A DNA stretch of 64,000 nucleotides from Ulota crispa (Eukaryota > Streptophyta > Bryopsida > Orthotrichales > Orthotrichaceae). Below are positions 1 through 11,365 of the stretch, piece by piece. Under the pieces are notes generated by a model, which did not search any database, was not told the DNA's origin, and saw nothing but the letters and a program-made list of their open reading frames with translations. Numbering within the stretch: the first letter of the stretch is position 1; every line of letters begins with the position of its first letter. The DNA lies in contig OY987244.1 in NCBI GenBank assembly GCA_963920765.1, positions 8,000,501 to 8,064,500 on the forward strand. The letters are read 5' to 3'. Made by a program: the position numbers and the translations under genes.

Positions 1-797
1 TGGAAATAAAAATTCAAAAACATTAACCGCACAAATTGCAAGATATTTGCGTTCAAAGTGTAAAAAACAAGCTTTTTTGCACCTTGCACAATTAGATTAT
101 TTGACTTTGAACTTTTTTAACTTAAAATTTTTGCACCATGAAGTTTTGAGGTTTTTTTTTGTATGGTGGGGAATTGAGTTGAGAATCTTCGGAAAAAAAC
201 CAAAACAAAAATTACTTAATTTTCATTCTTAAAAAAAACATTAAATAGAAGAAGGTTTGAGATTGAACAAAATCTTACATTGTTAATAACCTTGCAATGG
301 AATTGAATCACAATAATCCCAATGGTGAGATTGTTCTAGCAAGCAATCTTCAACCTTTCCAATAGTTTTTTTTTTTTTTTTTGCAAAAATGTTAAATTTG
401 CACTCAAAAATGAAGTTTATAAGTTATTTTTTCAAAGCAAACCCACACCTACCCGCAAACTAAAGCTTTTCATAACTTTCATCTCATCTATCAAAATTCA
501 ATGATTCAAAGCTCCCCATGTCTATATAAGTCTAAAGAATCTATTTCAGATTTTTATTTTAAAAAAATGGAATTTTTAAAGAAGTTTTTGGCTGCCCAAT
601 CTCGCCTATTTTTAGAAATTCATGCATAACTTCTTCAATAAATGTTGGAATGAAGAAAAAATTACATTCCCACATAGATCTTTGAATTCCTCACCTTCAA
701 TAAAAGTTTCAAAAAATCACGCAAATTAGTTTAACCATAGGTACATGCCCAAAATCCAATTGTCCCCCGAGGGGATAGTTGGTCCTTTAGGGGTTAA
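1..797 (-). mobile_element. TTAA-flanked piggyBac-like element, cut by window start
   Basis: The right end reads GGTCCTTTAGGGGTTAA, with the TTAA target at 794-797. Just inside it is the subterminal block shared by the family (CATAGGTACATGCCCAAAAT, then a GTCCCC/GGGG palindrome). The stretch from 1 to 797 matches, in reverse orientation, the element starting at 11366, so the copy continues left of the window. No coding capacity is visible. Assignment to the piggyBac superfamily rests on the TTAA target and CCC-type ends, not on a transposase. Confidence 0.72.
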
Positions 798-897
798 AGA
801 TCTGCAAATCTGATTGGTGAGTTTCCCACCAGCAAGTAATGCCATTTGCTAGGGACCTTGGTATTGGGGGAGCAAAAGGGACTCCCCCCAGTGTAGG

Positions 898-1260
898 TTA
901 ACCCTTAAAGGACTGACCCTCAACCCATGGCTCTACCCAGGAGTGTGCATTGTTCATGGGCAGCCAACAGCCTATGGCATGTGTCCAAGAGAGGTAATAT
1001 TCTCCTCAAAAGAAGGAAAAGTCAATAGTGTATCCTGCCCTCACAAAAAGGGCAGTAGGGACCTTGTACATCTCTTTACAAATTGGTGTTTTTAAAAATC
1101 TGGAGGCATTAAAAGCAACTACCTTTGACATTCAGTGATGTGATACACCTCTCTGACCACTTTCAAGAAAAAAAATTTGAAAAAAAAGTAATTTTCCACC
1201 CTCTGGGAGTGTTTTGGCACTGAAAGGACGATTTTCGTCCTTTGGACGGTTAGGGGATAA
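898..1260. mobile_element. Short TTAA-flanked piggyBac-like element, GGACG subfamily
   Basis: The left end is TTAACCCTTAAAGGACTGAC and the right end is GGACGGTTAGGGGATAA, giving imperfect TIRs with TTAA on the left and ATAA on the right. The 363-bp copy matches the 353-bp element at 59815-60167 in opposite orientation. They share the ends, a block like TTCATGGGCAGC / TACATGGGCACC, and a block like CCACTTTCAAGAAAAAAA. It is non-coding and non-autonomous. Confidence 0.65.
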
Positions 1261-2516
1261 CAATGTTATGCAAGATTCATTTGTGCGCATCACGATTCAC
1301 GCATACAGTAGTAAGTTAGTAAGTTTGTTTGTGGATTGTGCACTTCGCAGGCACGAATTGCTGCTTATCGGCCCGTCCCAGATTCCCAGTGATCTCATTT
1401 CGACCAATGATATACCTTCTCAGTTCTCACGTCAGGAGTGCCCACGACACGGATGTGTGAAATCCAAAACTGGTGACTTCGAGAATTTGCTATGGATAAT
1501 TTTAAGGGTTTGCTGATGCAACTGTGACACACGGAAAAGTCTTGGTTCATTTACGGATTCTAAATGGTAAGGAAGGAGCACCCATTCCCAATCATTTAAG
1601 CTTGTGCAGGACAGCACATAAGAGTAACAATGTAGCGCAAATTTTTTTTGGTGGTTTCATACAAAATATTGTGACATAATTTTTTTTGGAAATTTTCAAG
1701 CAAAACTGAGTTAAATACAAATTTTGAAGTGTATAAAGTATTTTGAACCCATAAACAACCAATAAACTCTTCTAATCCTGTCATAGCCAAAACACTTCTT
1801 GCCCACTACTTCTTACTTTCTTTTGGGACACATGTCATGACCTTGTTGGTCTTAATCTTGAAAAGGGAAAAAATATGCATTCCAAGGCTTCGAAATAGGC
1901 TGGTTGGAAATAGCACACCCTAGAGGTTGGGTTTGGATCCCTGGTTGGGAATGGGTGGTCCTACCTTACCACATTGTGTTTCATTATTAAGTCAACATTT
2001 AAGTCAAACCATGTATTCCTACTTTAAGAATAGAGATGCATGGCAAATTGGCAATGTTGTATTTGAAAAACAATGAATATTCTTTTGTTGGTAAACTAAG
2101 GGCATCTTTAGTCCAGAGCCTACATTAGGGTTGGCTAACGAGGCAATTAGTGAGCTTTGTTGCATGGTCTCAACCGACGCAGGCGACGCACTAGCTTGAC
2201 CCAATGCACATTGGTAGCAGGAGATGTAAACTTTATTTCTACCAAGCTTGTATAGTAGGCTTTTTTGACAAGATCTCTATTTTTGACATGCAAAGTAGTC
2301 ACCATCATTTCTTTGACATACAACAATATACAGAGTAATTTGAAGGACTCTTGAGGACCACTAAATCTACCAAGTGTGGGCTAAGTTTTGTCAACCCCTC
2401 AAAGATCATGTCCACTTGCAGGGTGCATTGGACTAGGTTTGCAGTTCTCAAGCTAGGACCCAATGTGAGAGTGCAATTACAGAGTCAATATACCCGCTAG
2501 ATTGAGGATGATCTAA
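1261..2516. other. Intergenic, nothing recognised
   Basis: About 1.25 kb of AT-rich DNA. The open frames are short and have no recognisable protein similarity or codon signal. No RNA gene or clear TIR pair was seen. Confidence 0.5.
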
Positions 2517-3296
2517 GGGCCTTTACACTAGGAGTTAAGGCCATGAAAACTTGGGGCCAACCCAAATGGCCTCAAGAACAACCTCAAGTGCCCATTGTAC
2601 TATGAATGTAATGGGGGCTAACTCTTTTGTGTGTAAAAGCTTTGAAGCCAAAAAGTTGAGACTAGAATGTTGAGGTCACTAGAGTAAACTTTGAGAATTT
2701 CAAGAGAAAACTAGTTTGCTGCCCTATTTAGGAAGGCCAAATGAACAATGATGACTCCATTTAGCATATATTAGGATTTGTATAATAAAAATTCATTTAG
2801 CGTAGGTTAAGTATATATAAAAAATAATCCATTTATGAATTGCACTTTTACTTTTGAACTCTACTCTATTTTTAAGTGGACATTGAGCTAATTTTTTTAT
2901 ACTTCGGTTAAATTTGTACTCTACTCTTGTTAAACTTGTATTCTACTTTATTTTTAAGTGGACATTGAATTAAAAATGGTGATTCACTAAACCAAAAATG
3001 GATTCATCAAATTGACACATACACAACCCTTTTTTATTTAGAGGTAGAAGGATAAAAGAAGATACCAAAGATAATTCTTGATATTTTTACTCCATCATAT
3101 GGTGTTGAATATCTCAAAACAATGTTTTTAATTCAAAAAGTAACATTTTAATAAAATTTGACAACGACCCTAGAGCCAATAATTGGCTTTGTATTTATAA
3201 AGGGCCCAATTCTCGAGTTAGGGCCGTGTTGGATTTTGTTTTTTAAATATTAAAATATTTAAAAATAAATAAACCTTGACTCCTAGTGTAAAGGCC
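2517..3296. mobile_element. TIR element, possibly PIF/Harbinger-like
   Basis: The ends form inverted repeats of about 23 bp. The left end is GGGCCTTTACACTAGGAGTT and the right end reads, as reverse complement, GGCCTTTACACTAGGAGTCA. The flanks are TAA on the left and TAG on the right, which could be a decayed 3-bp TWA duplication. A diverged relative lies at 10857-11275, sharing the left block AGGCCATGAAA-CTTGGGGC. Inside is an imperfect direct repeat of about 30 bp (TTTTTAAGTGGACATTGA at about 2870 and 2952). No transposase is visible. Confidence 0.6.
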
Positions 3297-4515
3297 TAGA
3301 GACCATTTTCAGAATATGAATCAATCAAATTTCAATATTAGGCTGGAAACCAATCTTGACTCATATTGTAAAGCGGCCCTAATTTCTAGTAGTCTAGTTC
3401 TTGCATTTTTGGAGTTCAAGAGATCTTCTCGTACAATGTTGAATAAAATTCATTGAAGAGCTTAGAAGTGATTCACAGCTTGGTACGTAGACCATGTTCA
3501 ATTATTGGCCTAACCACTCACTTTACCACAAGCCAGTTTTTTTTATAAGAGTTGAAGAGCCGTAAAGAAAGGTAACGTTAACAAGATCTAGGAAAATTTG
3601 ATGCATTTTTTTTTGGGATGTACAAAATCATAAGAAGTAAAATGAGTCATTTGATAAAATGTCATTCTTTTAGGCATTACATAACTATTGCTAAAGAATA
3701 AGTTTTTAAATGTTGTTCTTTGTATAGTATTTGAAGAATATCTTTCTTTGGTACATTGGAACCTATTTTCATTCACCATCAAGAACATTGACCATTGATT
3801 CAATAAAATTTCTTCAATTAATTAATGGTCATTACGGTCAAGAGCAAAAGTAGAAATTGTGGATTCTTGTACCCTAGAATAACATGGGTTTTATAAAACT
3901 CCTTATTTATATGACGCAAAAAAAAAACTATTCAAAAATTCATGGGATTGGATATTCAATAATATACTAGTGTATTGAGTAGGAGTACTTGATGCTAACA
4001 TTGAAAAAATGTGACACAAAATATTATGACTATAAGAATTTATCAAGAAAGGTGAATAAGGATACTAGCTATTTTTGCATCAAGGCCCATAAACCTTAAT
4101 TCCCATAAACATTTGAAATAATCCAAGTGTTCAAAATATGTAAAGATGCATTTTTGAGTGCATCTAAGAAAAATAACCCAACTATGATATTCAATAAGAG
4201 GTTCTAAATTACGACCTCTCACATACACATTTGAGCCTACTACTATACAAACCACATTATTCATCATTATTGAATGAAACCTAACATTCAAAATACCTTC
4301 TAAAAATTAATTGTAAATTAAGCACTAATGATTTATGCAAGATACTTTTTGGAATGAATTCAAAATGTGTAATTCTAATTAAAGAGATAGAGTAAGATTT
4401 CATTGTTACTTGTTTATAGTAGTCATATTTGAAAAATCAGTTTTCAAATTGAATATACTAGTTCTTGAGATAAAATACTCTTGAGCCTTGTAAATTGTAG
4501 AACATTCTCAAAGAG
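3297..4515. other. Intergenic, nothing recognised
   Basis: AT-rich sequence. The few open frames (at most about 80 codons) look random in composition. No repeats with clear ends were found. Confidence 0.5.
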
Positions 4516-4524
4516 GAGATTCAA

Positions 4525-4803
4525 GAGAAAGTTTTACGGATACCCCTAAAGTTTACAACACTTGTATAGATACCCTTGGTTTTTCAGAAATTGCACAAAT
4601 ACCCTTGGACCATAATTTTTAAGCGTTTATTTTGTTGTGCACGCTACTTCCTTCATGACCAATGTTAAAGCAAGAAGTGCAATAGAACTAAAAAGAAGCA
4701 ATGTGCACACAATGGAGACTAAGGATATTTGTGCAATTTCTGAAAAACCAGTGGTATCTATACCAATATCATAAACTTTAGGGGTATCCCGTAAAATTTT
4801 CCC
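4525..4803. mobile_element. Mutator-type MITE with perfect 9-bp TSD
   Basis: Long inverted repeats run from each end: left GAGAAAGTTTTACGGATACC, right (reverse complement) GGGAAAATTTTACGGGATAC. A second inverted block ends in CAGAAATTGCACAAATA. The flanking 9-mer GAGATTCAA is identical at 4516-4524 and 4804-4812, the TSD length of Mutator-like elements. It is the same family as 17993-18294. At 279 bp it is far too short to code for a transposase. Confidence 0.88.
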
Positions 4804-4812
4804 GAGATTCAA

Positions 4813-6309
4813 AGACCCATATCATACAAAAGATAACCGAGCACCACTAGAATAAATTTAAAAAAAAGGGGGGTTGCATGGGTCAAAATGGAAGTTGTGA
4901 AAAGACAAAGTGGGGTGTGTAAAGGATGAAAAACGAGTCAAAGTAGGTCCACTGGGCGTTCTGAAGTTAAAATGTATAATACTGAACAGGAGTAACTACC
5001 GAAGGGGCTGCTGTACGAATGGAAGCCACGGCCATAGGGCAGGCTTCTCCAACACCGTGGGCGTGACTGACCGACGCGCTGTTGACGGCCACTTCACGTC
5101 GTCTCTCTTGCAAGCAAAAGTAGTTTGTTTTTAGCCCCCCCGTGTTTGCGCCCTCCTTTGCTTCCTCCCCCTGCCTAGTTTTTCAAACTCCCTCAATGAA
5201 TTCGCACCCCAAGACGGCTATTCGTCCCCTTCGCACCGCCAATCCCCCTCTCAAGTACCACCTTGCATGCTCAGATTCCTCAGATTGATCTCAGCATTTT
5301 CTCGCTCTCAAGCATCATCTCAGATCTCTCTTCCGGCGCTCTCCAGCCACCTTTTCTGTTGGGGGATCTCCTCGATCGCATGCTGAGAAGAGCGTCTCCT
5401 AGATGGGCTCTATTCAAGGAAGGCAGACGTGGGGAGCTCTTGTGAACTGAAAAGCGCTAGGGAATTTTTTAGAAGATTCTGATTTTGACGAGTGGGAGAT
5501 TTTGGAGCGCATTGCGGTGGTGTTGGATTTTGCCGCTGGTGTTTTTTCAGGTATGACTAGAAGCTTACGTTTTGGGGGAAACGTGGGTGGGATTTTTTTT
5601 TTTATACATGAGCTGGGAGATAGGGCGTAATTTTTGTGGTTGTGATCCTTCTGTTTGTGACGAGATTGCCACTCGCTAGGCTATGTACCATTCGAGGAAT
5701 GCACAACCGTTAAAAACGGATTTTTTGGCACATTCTTCTGAGAAATTTTGAGCTTATTCATCTCCCAAAGTTTCAGTCGTCAGCTTTAGCCCTTGCATTC
5801 ATTGGTGGAAGATTCACCGAACGAGATTGGAATCCATTGGAACTCCCTCCGGGACCCTACCAACATTGGATATCGTCCAAAGTGCATTTTTTCTAGGTTT
5901 GTGCAGCCCGGAGCAGATTCTGGAATATGAGGTGCTTGCAGTCGGGGTTGACACGGTTTTCCACAATCCTAGAGATCGTTCCTATCAATGTTTGAGTTTA
6001 TTGGTAATCCAGGAATTTGTTTTCTTTAGGCAGTCCGGACGTGTACCATATGAGTTGGTTGTTTTTTCATTTGTGAGATGCTTTTACCTTCCAACTCTGA
6101 AAGCTTTGTATTTTGAGGGCTTTGATGAAATTCTGCATCCTGACTTCGAGGTTTGGATACCTGGTGTCTGAAATGAGTATGTGCAATATTTTCAGCTGCG
6201 GCGCTTTTGAGGGATGGAGGGTTGGAGGATCAGACGGTACTTATAGTAGGAGGATTTGAGAGCTGCATGAGTTATTGGAGATTCTTGCGGCTGTGACAAT
6301 TCTGGGCTT
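4813..6309 (+). promoter_or_regulatory. Upstream region and probable 5' leader of the sulfotransferase gene
   Basis: Around 5130-5450 the base composition turns C/T- and GC-rich, as in a plant promoter or 5' leader. A good splice donor (TTTTTTCAG|GTATGACT, GT at 5551) and an acceptor (ATATTTTCAG|CTGCGG, exon from 6196) suggest a leader intron at 5551-6195. This is inferred from splice-site quality only. No confident TATA box or start site can be assigned. A long open frame at 5827-6171 lies inside this proposed intron and resembles nothing I know. Confidence 0.4.
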
Positions 6310-9048
6310 ATGGTGGACAAGAAAGCATGCAAAGCTGGACTGTCTTCTTCACCACGTCCTGGCGGTGTTTCTGCTGCCAATGGAGTCCACAAGGTGACCA
6401 CTCTTCTCACTTTTTTTTGGTTCAAGTACTTCCAGATAATTGACTTTCATCAAATTCGTGGTGTTAGACGGACACTAGTTTAAAATTCATTTGACTTTTG
6501 CTAAGTGAGTGTTAAACGTAATTGTTTTCGAGCGGTTTGTGCACCAAAAACGATTATGAAGAGTCTCGGCAAAACCTAACTTTTCGTCATTTTGTCAGAA
6601 ATACAAGTATGACTATTTACATAACAATAAGGTAGAAAATAGCCTTTTGCTGGTTTGGCGAGTTTGGTGTGGTAAGAAGAAAGGAGTCAAGTGCAAAACC
6701 ATTTGATCACACGGAAACTAGTAAATTGTTGGTAATTCTGCTGAATAATTAAAATTGGCTGCCACACATGCAAGCGTCAGATAAGACTTAACTGACTTGA
6801 AGAGTTTATGCTGACTTTTGCAGGTAGTCACCAGTCATGTCGATACAAAACTTGAAGGGGGCTATGACTTCTTGGCTGGTAATATGAAGGTAAACATCCC
6901 ATTCAGTACTAGTTTCAGCTTCTCTAACATGTTGAATCGGACAAAGCTTCTAAATTGGTCAATTGTGCGAGTTAAGTGTACATTCTTATCGACCGTTTTC
7001 TTTGCAAGAAATGAAAAATGAAAAAAAATCGCAATCACAATAGATTCAACATTGAAGGTTGTTCAAAGCTTTGTGCACTTGTTGGTAGGATGTCTTTCCA
7101 AGTCCGATTTGGTAGATTATATTCTTGGGTGCTGCCTTTCTGGCTGAATTGTCATATTGGTGGGGCAGGATATATGCAGCGGAAAGGAGTGGAGAAAGAT
7201 ATCGTCGGTGTGGAAGCTGCTTGTTTTGGTAGTGATAGGAATTTTTGGAATATACACATGCATGGTGGGCGTGGGTACGAGACAGTTCCCATACGAGTCT
7301 GGGGCAGAGTTGGTGTTCCCAGACTGGAGACGAGAAGATGCTTCTTGTGCTCAACGTGGCTCTTCAGTGGATTTTTACCAACACTTTCCACTTCCGCGCA
7401 CTTATGACAGGTCTCCACTATAATAGATTGTTTTGGGAAAACCCCAATCCAACATCATGAAGAGAATCTTTTCCATGATGATGTTGTCCACAAGTTCTGA
7501 AACAAGCATTTCTTTTCTTCTGAAAGCCCTGTCAAACTGTTCGTGGGTCATGTGAAAGTGAAAGGGTGATGCATTTGCAAGTAACTTACTTTTTGCTTTT
7601 TCCATTTAGACTCCATGTGTCGAGCCAGCCGTCCTGACGTGTCCTCGGGTTCTGTTTGCAGGCGAGAGTGCAAATGCACACCTGTACACTATTTTGTAGT
7701 ATTGTCGATGCAAAGATCAGGTAGTGGGTGGTTTGAGACACTTCTTAACAATCACCCCAATATCACTTCCTATGGTGAGGTTTTCTCCAAGGCACCCCAA
7801 CGCAGGGCCAATTTTTCAGCTGTTTCGGCAACCTTGGACAGAGTCTTCAATTTGGACTGGCAAAACAGTGCTGCCAAAAATGAATGTACTGCAGCTGTTG
7901 GCTTTAAGTGGATGCTCAACCAGGTTGGTCTTGTTCGAAGATGTGGAATGTGCTTTTGCTTTGATCAAGATCCTTTGATCCGGCATCAATTCTGGGATCG
8001 TCAGCCTTGCAGATTTTTCATATTGTTTTTTTTTTACTTTCTGTAGTATGGTTCTTCTAAGCGGCCATCAATCAAGCCTTGTTCAGTGCCATTCCTCTTC
8101 TCTGATCCTTCACTTGTTTTTATCGCAGGGGCCGATACAATACAACACGGAAGTTAGAGACTACTTTGAGAGGATGGGCGTTTCGGTCATTCTGCTACTT
8201 CGACGGAATCTGTTGAAGCGGCTCATATCAATTCTGGCAAACGAATATGATCGTCTTTCAAAGCCCCTGAATGGCACTCACAAGGCACACGTCCACTCAG
8301 TGGAAGAGGTACCGGCCCTGTCAAAAATTTCCAAATTCACTGCATTTGCGGCATGAGGGTGAACTATTGCATGTAAGAATTATGTTTGACTGATTTTTTT
8401 TGCGGTTTGGCTTGCAGGCTCTGAAACTGGCAGAGTACAAACCAGTGATAGACGTGAAGCATCTTGTAGATGATCTGGCGCGAGTTGAAAACACTACCAA
8501 TAATGCTCAACTTTACTTCAAGAGTACTCGTTTCCGAGTTGTTTATTATGAAGACCTTGTAATGGGCACAAAGGTTGGCGTGAATATCATACTCCAAACT
8601 CTGAAGCATTCGAACGGAGGAAAATCTCCCAAATTTAATTTTAAAAGAAAACACAGTTGCACTAAATCTTACGACAGTAACAATGCCATGTGAAGGCAGT
8701 TTCTAATGTTGATACTGCCAACTGTAATGCGGCTACGTTTTTTGTAGTACTTTTTTTAGTGGTGGATTCTTCATTATCGAAGTAGAAACTTGAGCACGTA
8801 CAAGATCTTCAGTGTTGACTAATTTTGGTTTTCGTCATTTTTAATTTTAGACCATTTGGAATGCTGTGCAGCACCTGACTGAGATCCAAGAGTTTTTGGG
8901 AGTGCCACCGCGGAAGTTAGAAAGCCAGCAAGTGAAGATCCACACACGTCCATTGAGTGAACAAATACAAAACTGGGATGAGGTACTAGCCTGGCTCAAA
9001 GGGACTCAGTACGAGGTTCTAGTCAACGATGATGATTACGCTGGATAA
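6310..9048 (+). CDS. Membrane-anchored NodH-like sulfotransferase (P-loop family), 7 exons
   Basis: A plant PAPS-dependent sulfotransferase of the NodH-like/P-loop group. It probably transfers sulfate to a carbohydrate or peptide in the secretory pathway; the substrate is unknown. Proposed exons are 6310-6393, 6824-6889, 7169-7410, 7662-7923, 8129-8308, 8418-8573 and 8872-9048, and all phases agree, giving 388 aa. The ATG at 6310 follows an in-frame stop at 6268. Residues about 66-86 are one hydrophobic segment after a basic stretch, fitting a type II Golgi anchor. LSMQRSGSGWFETLL (145-159) is the 5'-phosphosulfate loop and LLLRRNLLKRLIS (240-252) the 3'-phosphate region. The conserved ECTAAVGFKWMLNQ, NGTHKAHVHS and HLTEIQEFLGVP blocks follow in the usual order. 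The last intron has a second in-frame acceptor at 8851 that would add seven residues. The match to my memory of Arabidopsis homologues is co-linear across the lumenal domain. The least certain part is the first two exons. Confidence 0.87.
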
Positions 9049-9368
9049 GTTCCGCATATGCGAGCATCCAATTTTACTTCAGTTTTTCCTTATTTTTTTC
9101 TGAACACTAAGAATGGTGATCTTCATGTGCGTTCACAATGATGGAAACTTAGATGGTGAAGGTTGGGTTCTGCGTGTCCAGCAGTGCCCAGTGCCGCCCA
9201 TGTCAATAATTGTTCAACAGCCTTAGACCTTCCCCTGCAGAAAGCGGGCGATATTTTTACCTGGCTCTTTGAAATCATGACCGTAGTCCTGGTGCATATG
9301 ATTGCCATGTACAAGGCTTGGTTAGAACTTTAGGCCGCAATATACACTCCTGGTGTATAATAGTGCGT
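9049..9368 (+). other. 3' flank of the sulfotransferase gene
   Basis: Probable 3' UTR and spacer. No canonical AATAAA is seen close to the stop. Nothing else was recognised before the inverted repeat that starts at 9369. Confidence 0.4.
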
Positions 9369-10241
9369 TGTACAGTACCAGGCAAGCATGAATTGTCGGG
9401 TGCCTTGCTGCAGTTCAAAGAACTTCTCATAATACATAACAGAATTGAGATTTTGTTGTTTTGAATCATAGAGATTGATTCTTGTGCAATCCAAACCAAG
9501 CATACCAAATTTTAATTCCAAAAAACCAAAACCCTATTTTTGGTGGATTATTTTGTATTAAATTCATGATTTTACATGAAAATGATTGAAGAAAATTGGT
9601 GATGAATTTTTTAGATTTGATTGCATGGGTATGTTGGAAACATCCATACGCACATTTTCCCTTCTAAAAAGAACCCCCTTAAGTAACAAAATTATAATTG
9701 ACAAAGAGTTCAATATGAGGTGTGGTAAGACCAAAATTTGTAAAATAGATATTTCTTTATGATAATCAATTTTTGTTATTTGATTCATACATTGTGACTA
9801 AATTTGTACCTTTGAACATGACAATATGTTTACTAAGCCAAAAACCAGTTAAAAAATAGAAATATCTACTTTACAAATTTTTGTCTTCTCACAACCCACA
9901 TCGAACTCTTTGTTGATCATAATTTTGTTACTTAAGGGGGTTCTTTTTAGAAGGGAAAATGTGCGTATGGATGTTTCCAACATACCCATGCAATCAAATC
10001 TAAAAAATTCATCACCAATTTTCTTCAATCATTTTCATGTAAAATCATGAATTTAATACAAAATAATCCACCAAAAATAAGATTTTGGTTTTTTGGAATT
10101 AAAATTTGGTATGCTTGGTTGGGATTGCACAAGAATCAATCTCTATGATTCAAAACAACAAAATCTCAATTCTGTTATGTATTATGGGAAGTTGAACTGC
10201 AGCAAGGCACCCGACAATTCATGCTTGCCTGGTCCTGTACA
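9369..10241. repeat. Long inverted repeat (two arms of about 390 bp)
   Basis: The sequence from 9369 to about 9760 is repeated as its reverse complement from about 9852 to 10241, with roughly a 90-bp spacer. The arm ends match: TGTACAGTACCAGGCAAGC on the left and GCTTGCCTGGTCCTGTACA on the right. Inner blocks such as TTAAGTAACAAAATTATAAT pair with ATCATAATTTTGTTACTTAA. By eye the arms differ at only a few percent of positions. No TSD is evident, so it may be a foldback transposon with lost flanks or a local inverted duplication. It starts 320 bp after the sulfotransferase stop. A read-through transcript would fold into a long hairpin. Confidence 0.9.
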
Positions 10242-10856
10242 TTCTTCGTTTTAATGAATGGCAATTGTGTCGGTTTCCATGAGATCGATCGATGGATCTT
10301 GTCGAAATAAATCTTCGGTGTGGGCTGTTACTGAAAGCGAGTCTGATGGTCCGAGAGCGAATTGTAGTGTAGATAGTTGAAGTAGTTGCATTCAATGAGA
10401 ATAGTGTGGGTCTCAATTGTTATGGATTTACTTTGCAGAAATCAAAGGACGAAGCTTATGGCAAGTAAGTGTACCGCACTCTGTGGCATGTCATAACTCA
10501 TAAGGACGTACAACTGATTTGAATTTTGCACTGGTTTTCACAAATAGTGCGGGTTTGGTAATTAGTGTGAGGTTAAGATTATTGTAGGCCACACTGATTA
10601 TGAGAGGTGGTGTGAATCCAACATTAGTGTTTTGTCTAAATTGGCGATCATTTGCAACAGAGGTCATTCTTGACTTGTTATGGAAAGTAAGATTTAGATT
10701 CCACGATTGTGACTGTAGAGCACACTTGTGTTAGTCGGAGCGTGTTTTGCATCTCTACTATGCTCCTGCAATAGTAGTAGAAGTGCTCAAACAGTGTAGG
10801 CCTAACTCTAATCCTAAATTCTTTTGCAAATACGGCGAATAGCAAAATCCAATGCT
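10242..10856. other. Intergenic, nothing recognised
   Basis: About 600 bp with no supported gene, RNA or bounded repeat. Confidence 0.45.
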
Positions 10857-11275
10857 GGCATTGCAAAGGACAATAGGAGTTGAGGCCATGAAACCTTGGG
10901 GCTATCTAAAAAAACGTGTACTCTTTATGATAAGAGTATAGCAAGGGTCCATTCTCTTGTGTTGAGAAGCCTAAATGGCAAGAAAGGAAAGTTCAGGTCA
11001 ATGGTGCTAGTCTTTGAAAACTTCACTAGAGAAGGAAGGAAGACAATCAAGCAAAGTTGTTGAGATTTCTATTTCATCTTATAGTTTCAAATATCCAAAG
11101 TATTGTTTTTTATTCAAATATATGTATTAATGAAGCATGACAATGGGCCATAGGACATTAAATGGCTTTCCATTGTTGGCCAACCCAATTTTTCTAGTAC
11201 GCCTTATCACTATTTGGCATTTTTGATATTAAAATATATTTTAAAAATTTGGCCTTGCCTAGTAATGCAAAGACC
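10857..11275. mobile_element. Diverged second copy of the 2517-3296 TIR family
   Basis: The left end (GGAGTTGAGGCCATGAAACC then TTGGGGCT) aligns with the left end of the element at 2517. The right end (GGCCTTGCCTAGTAATGCAA then AGACC) aligns with its right end. The middle is shortened to about 420 bp. The TIRs are badly eroded and the TSD is unclear, so this is an old deletion derivative. Confidence 0.5.
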
Positions 11276-11365
11276 TTAAGTCTATTTCTAAAGAATTAAC
11301 TAATGAGGCTAAGATTTGACATACAATAATTCCAAAACTACCTCTATTCCTAGTTTAAGTGGCCC

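Noticed and set aside
5827-6171. 114-codon open frame upstream of the sulfotransferase start
   Set aside because: It begins without ATG, has no recognisable domain, and sits inside the proposed leader intron bounded by good splice sites.
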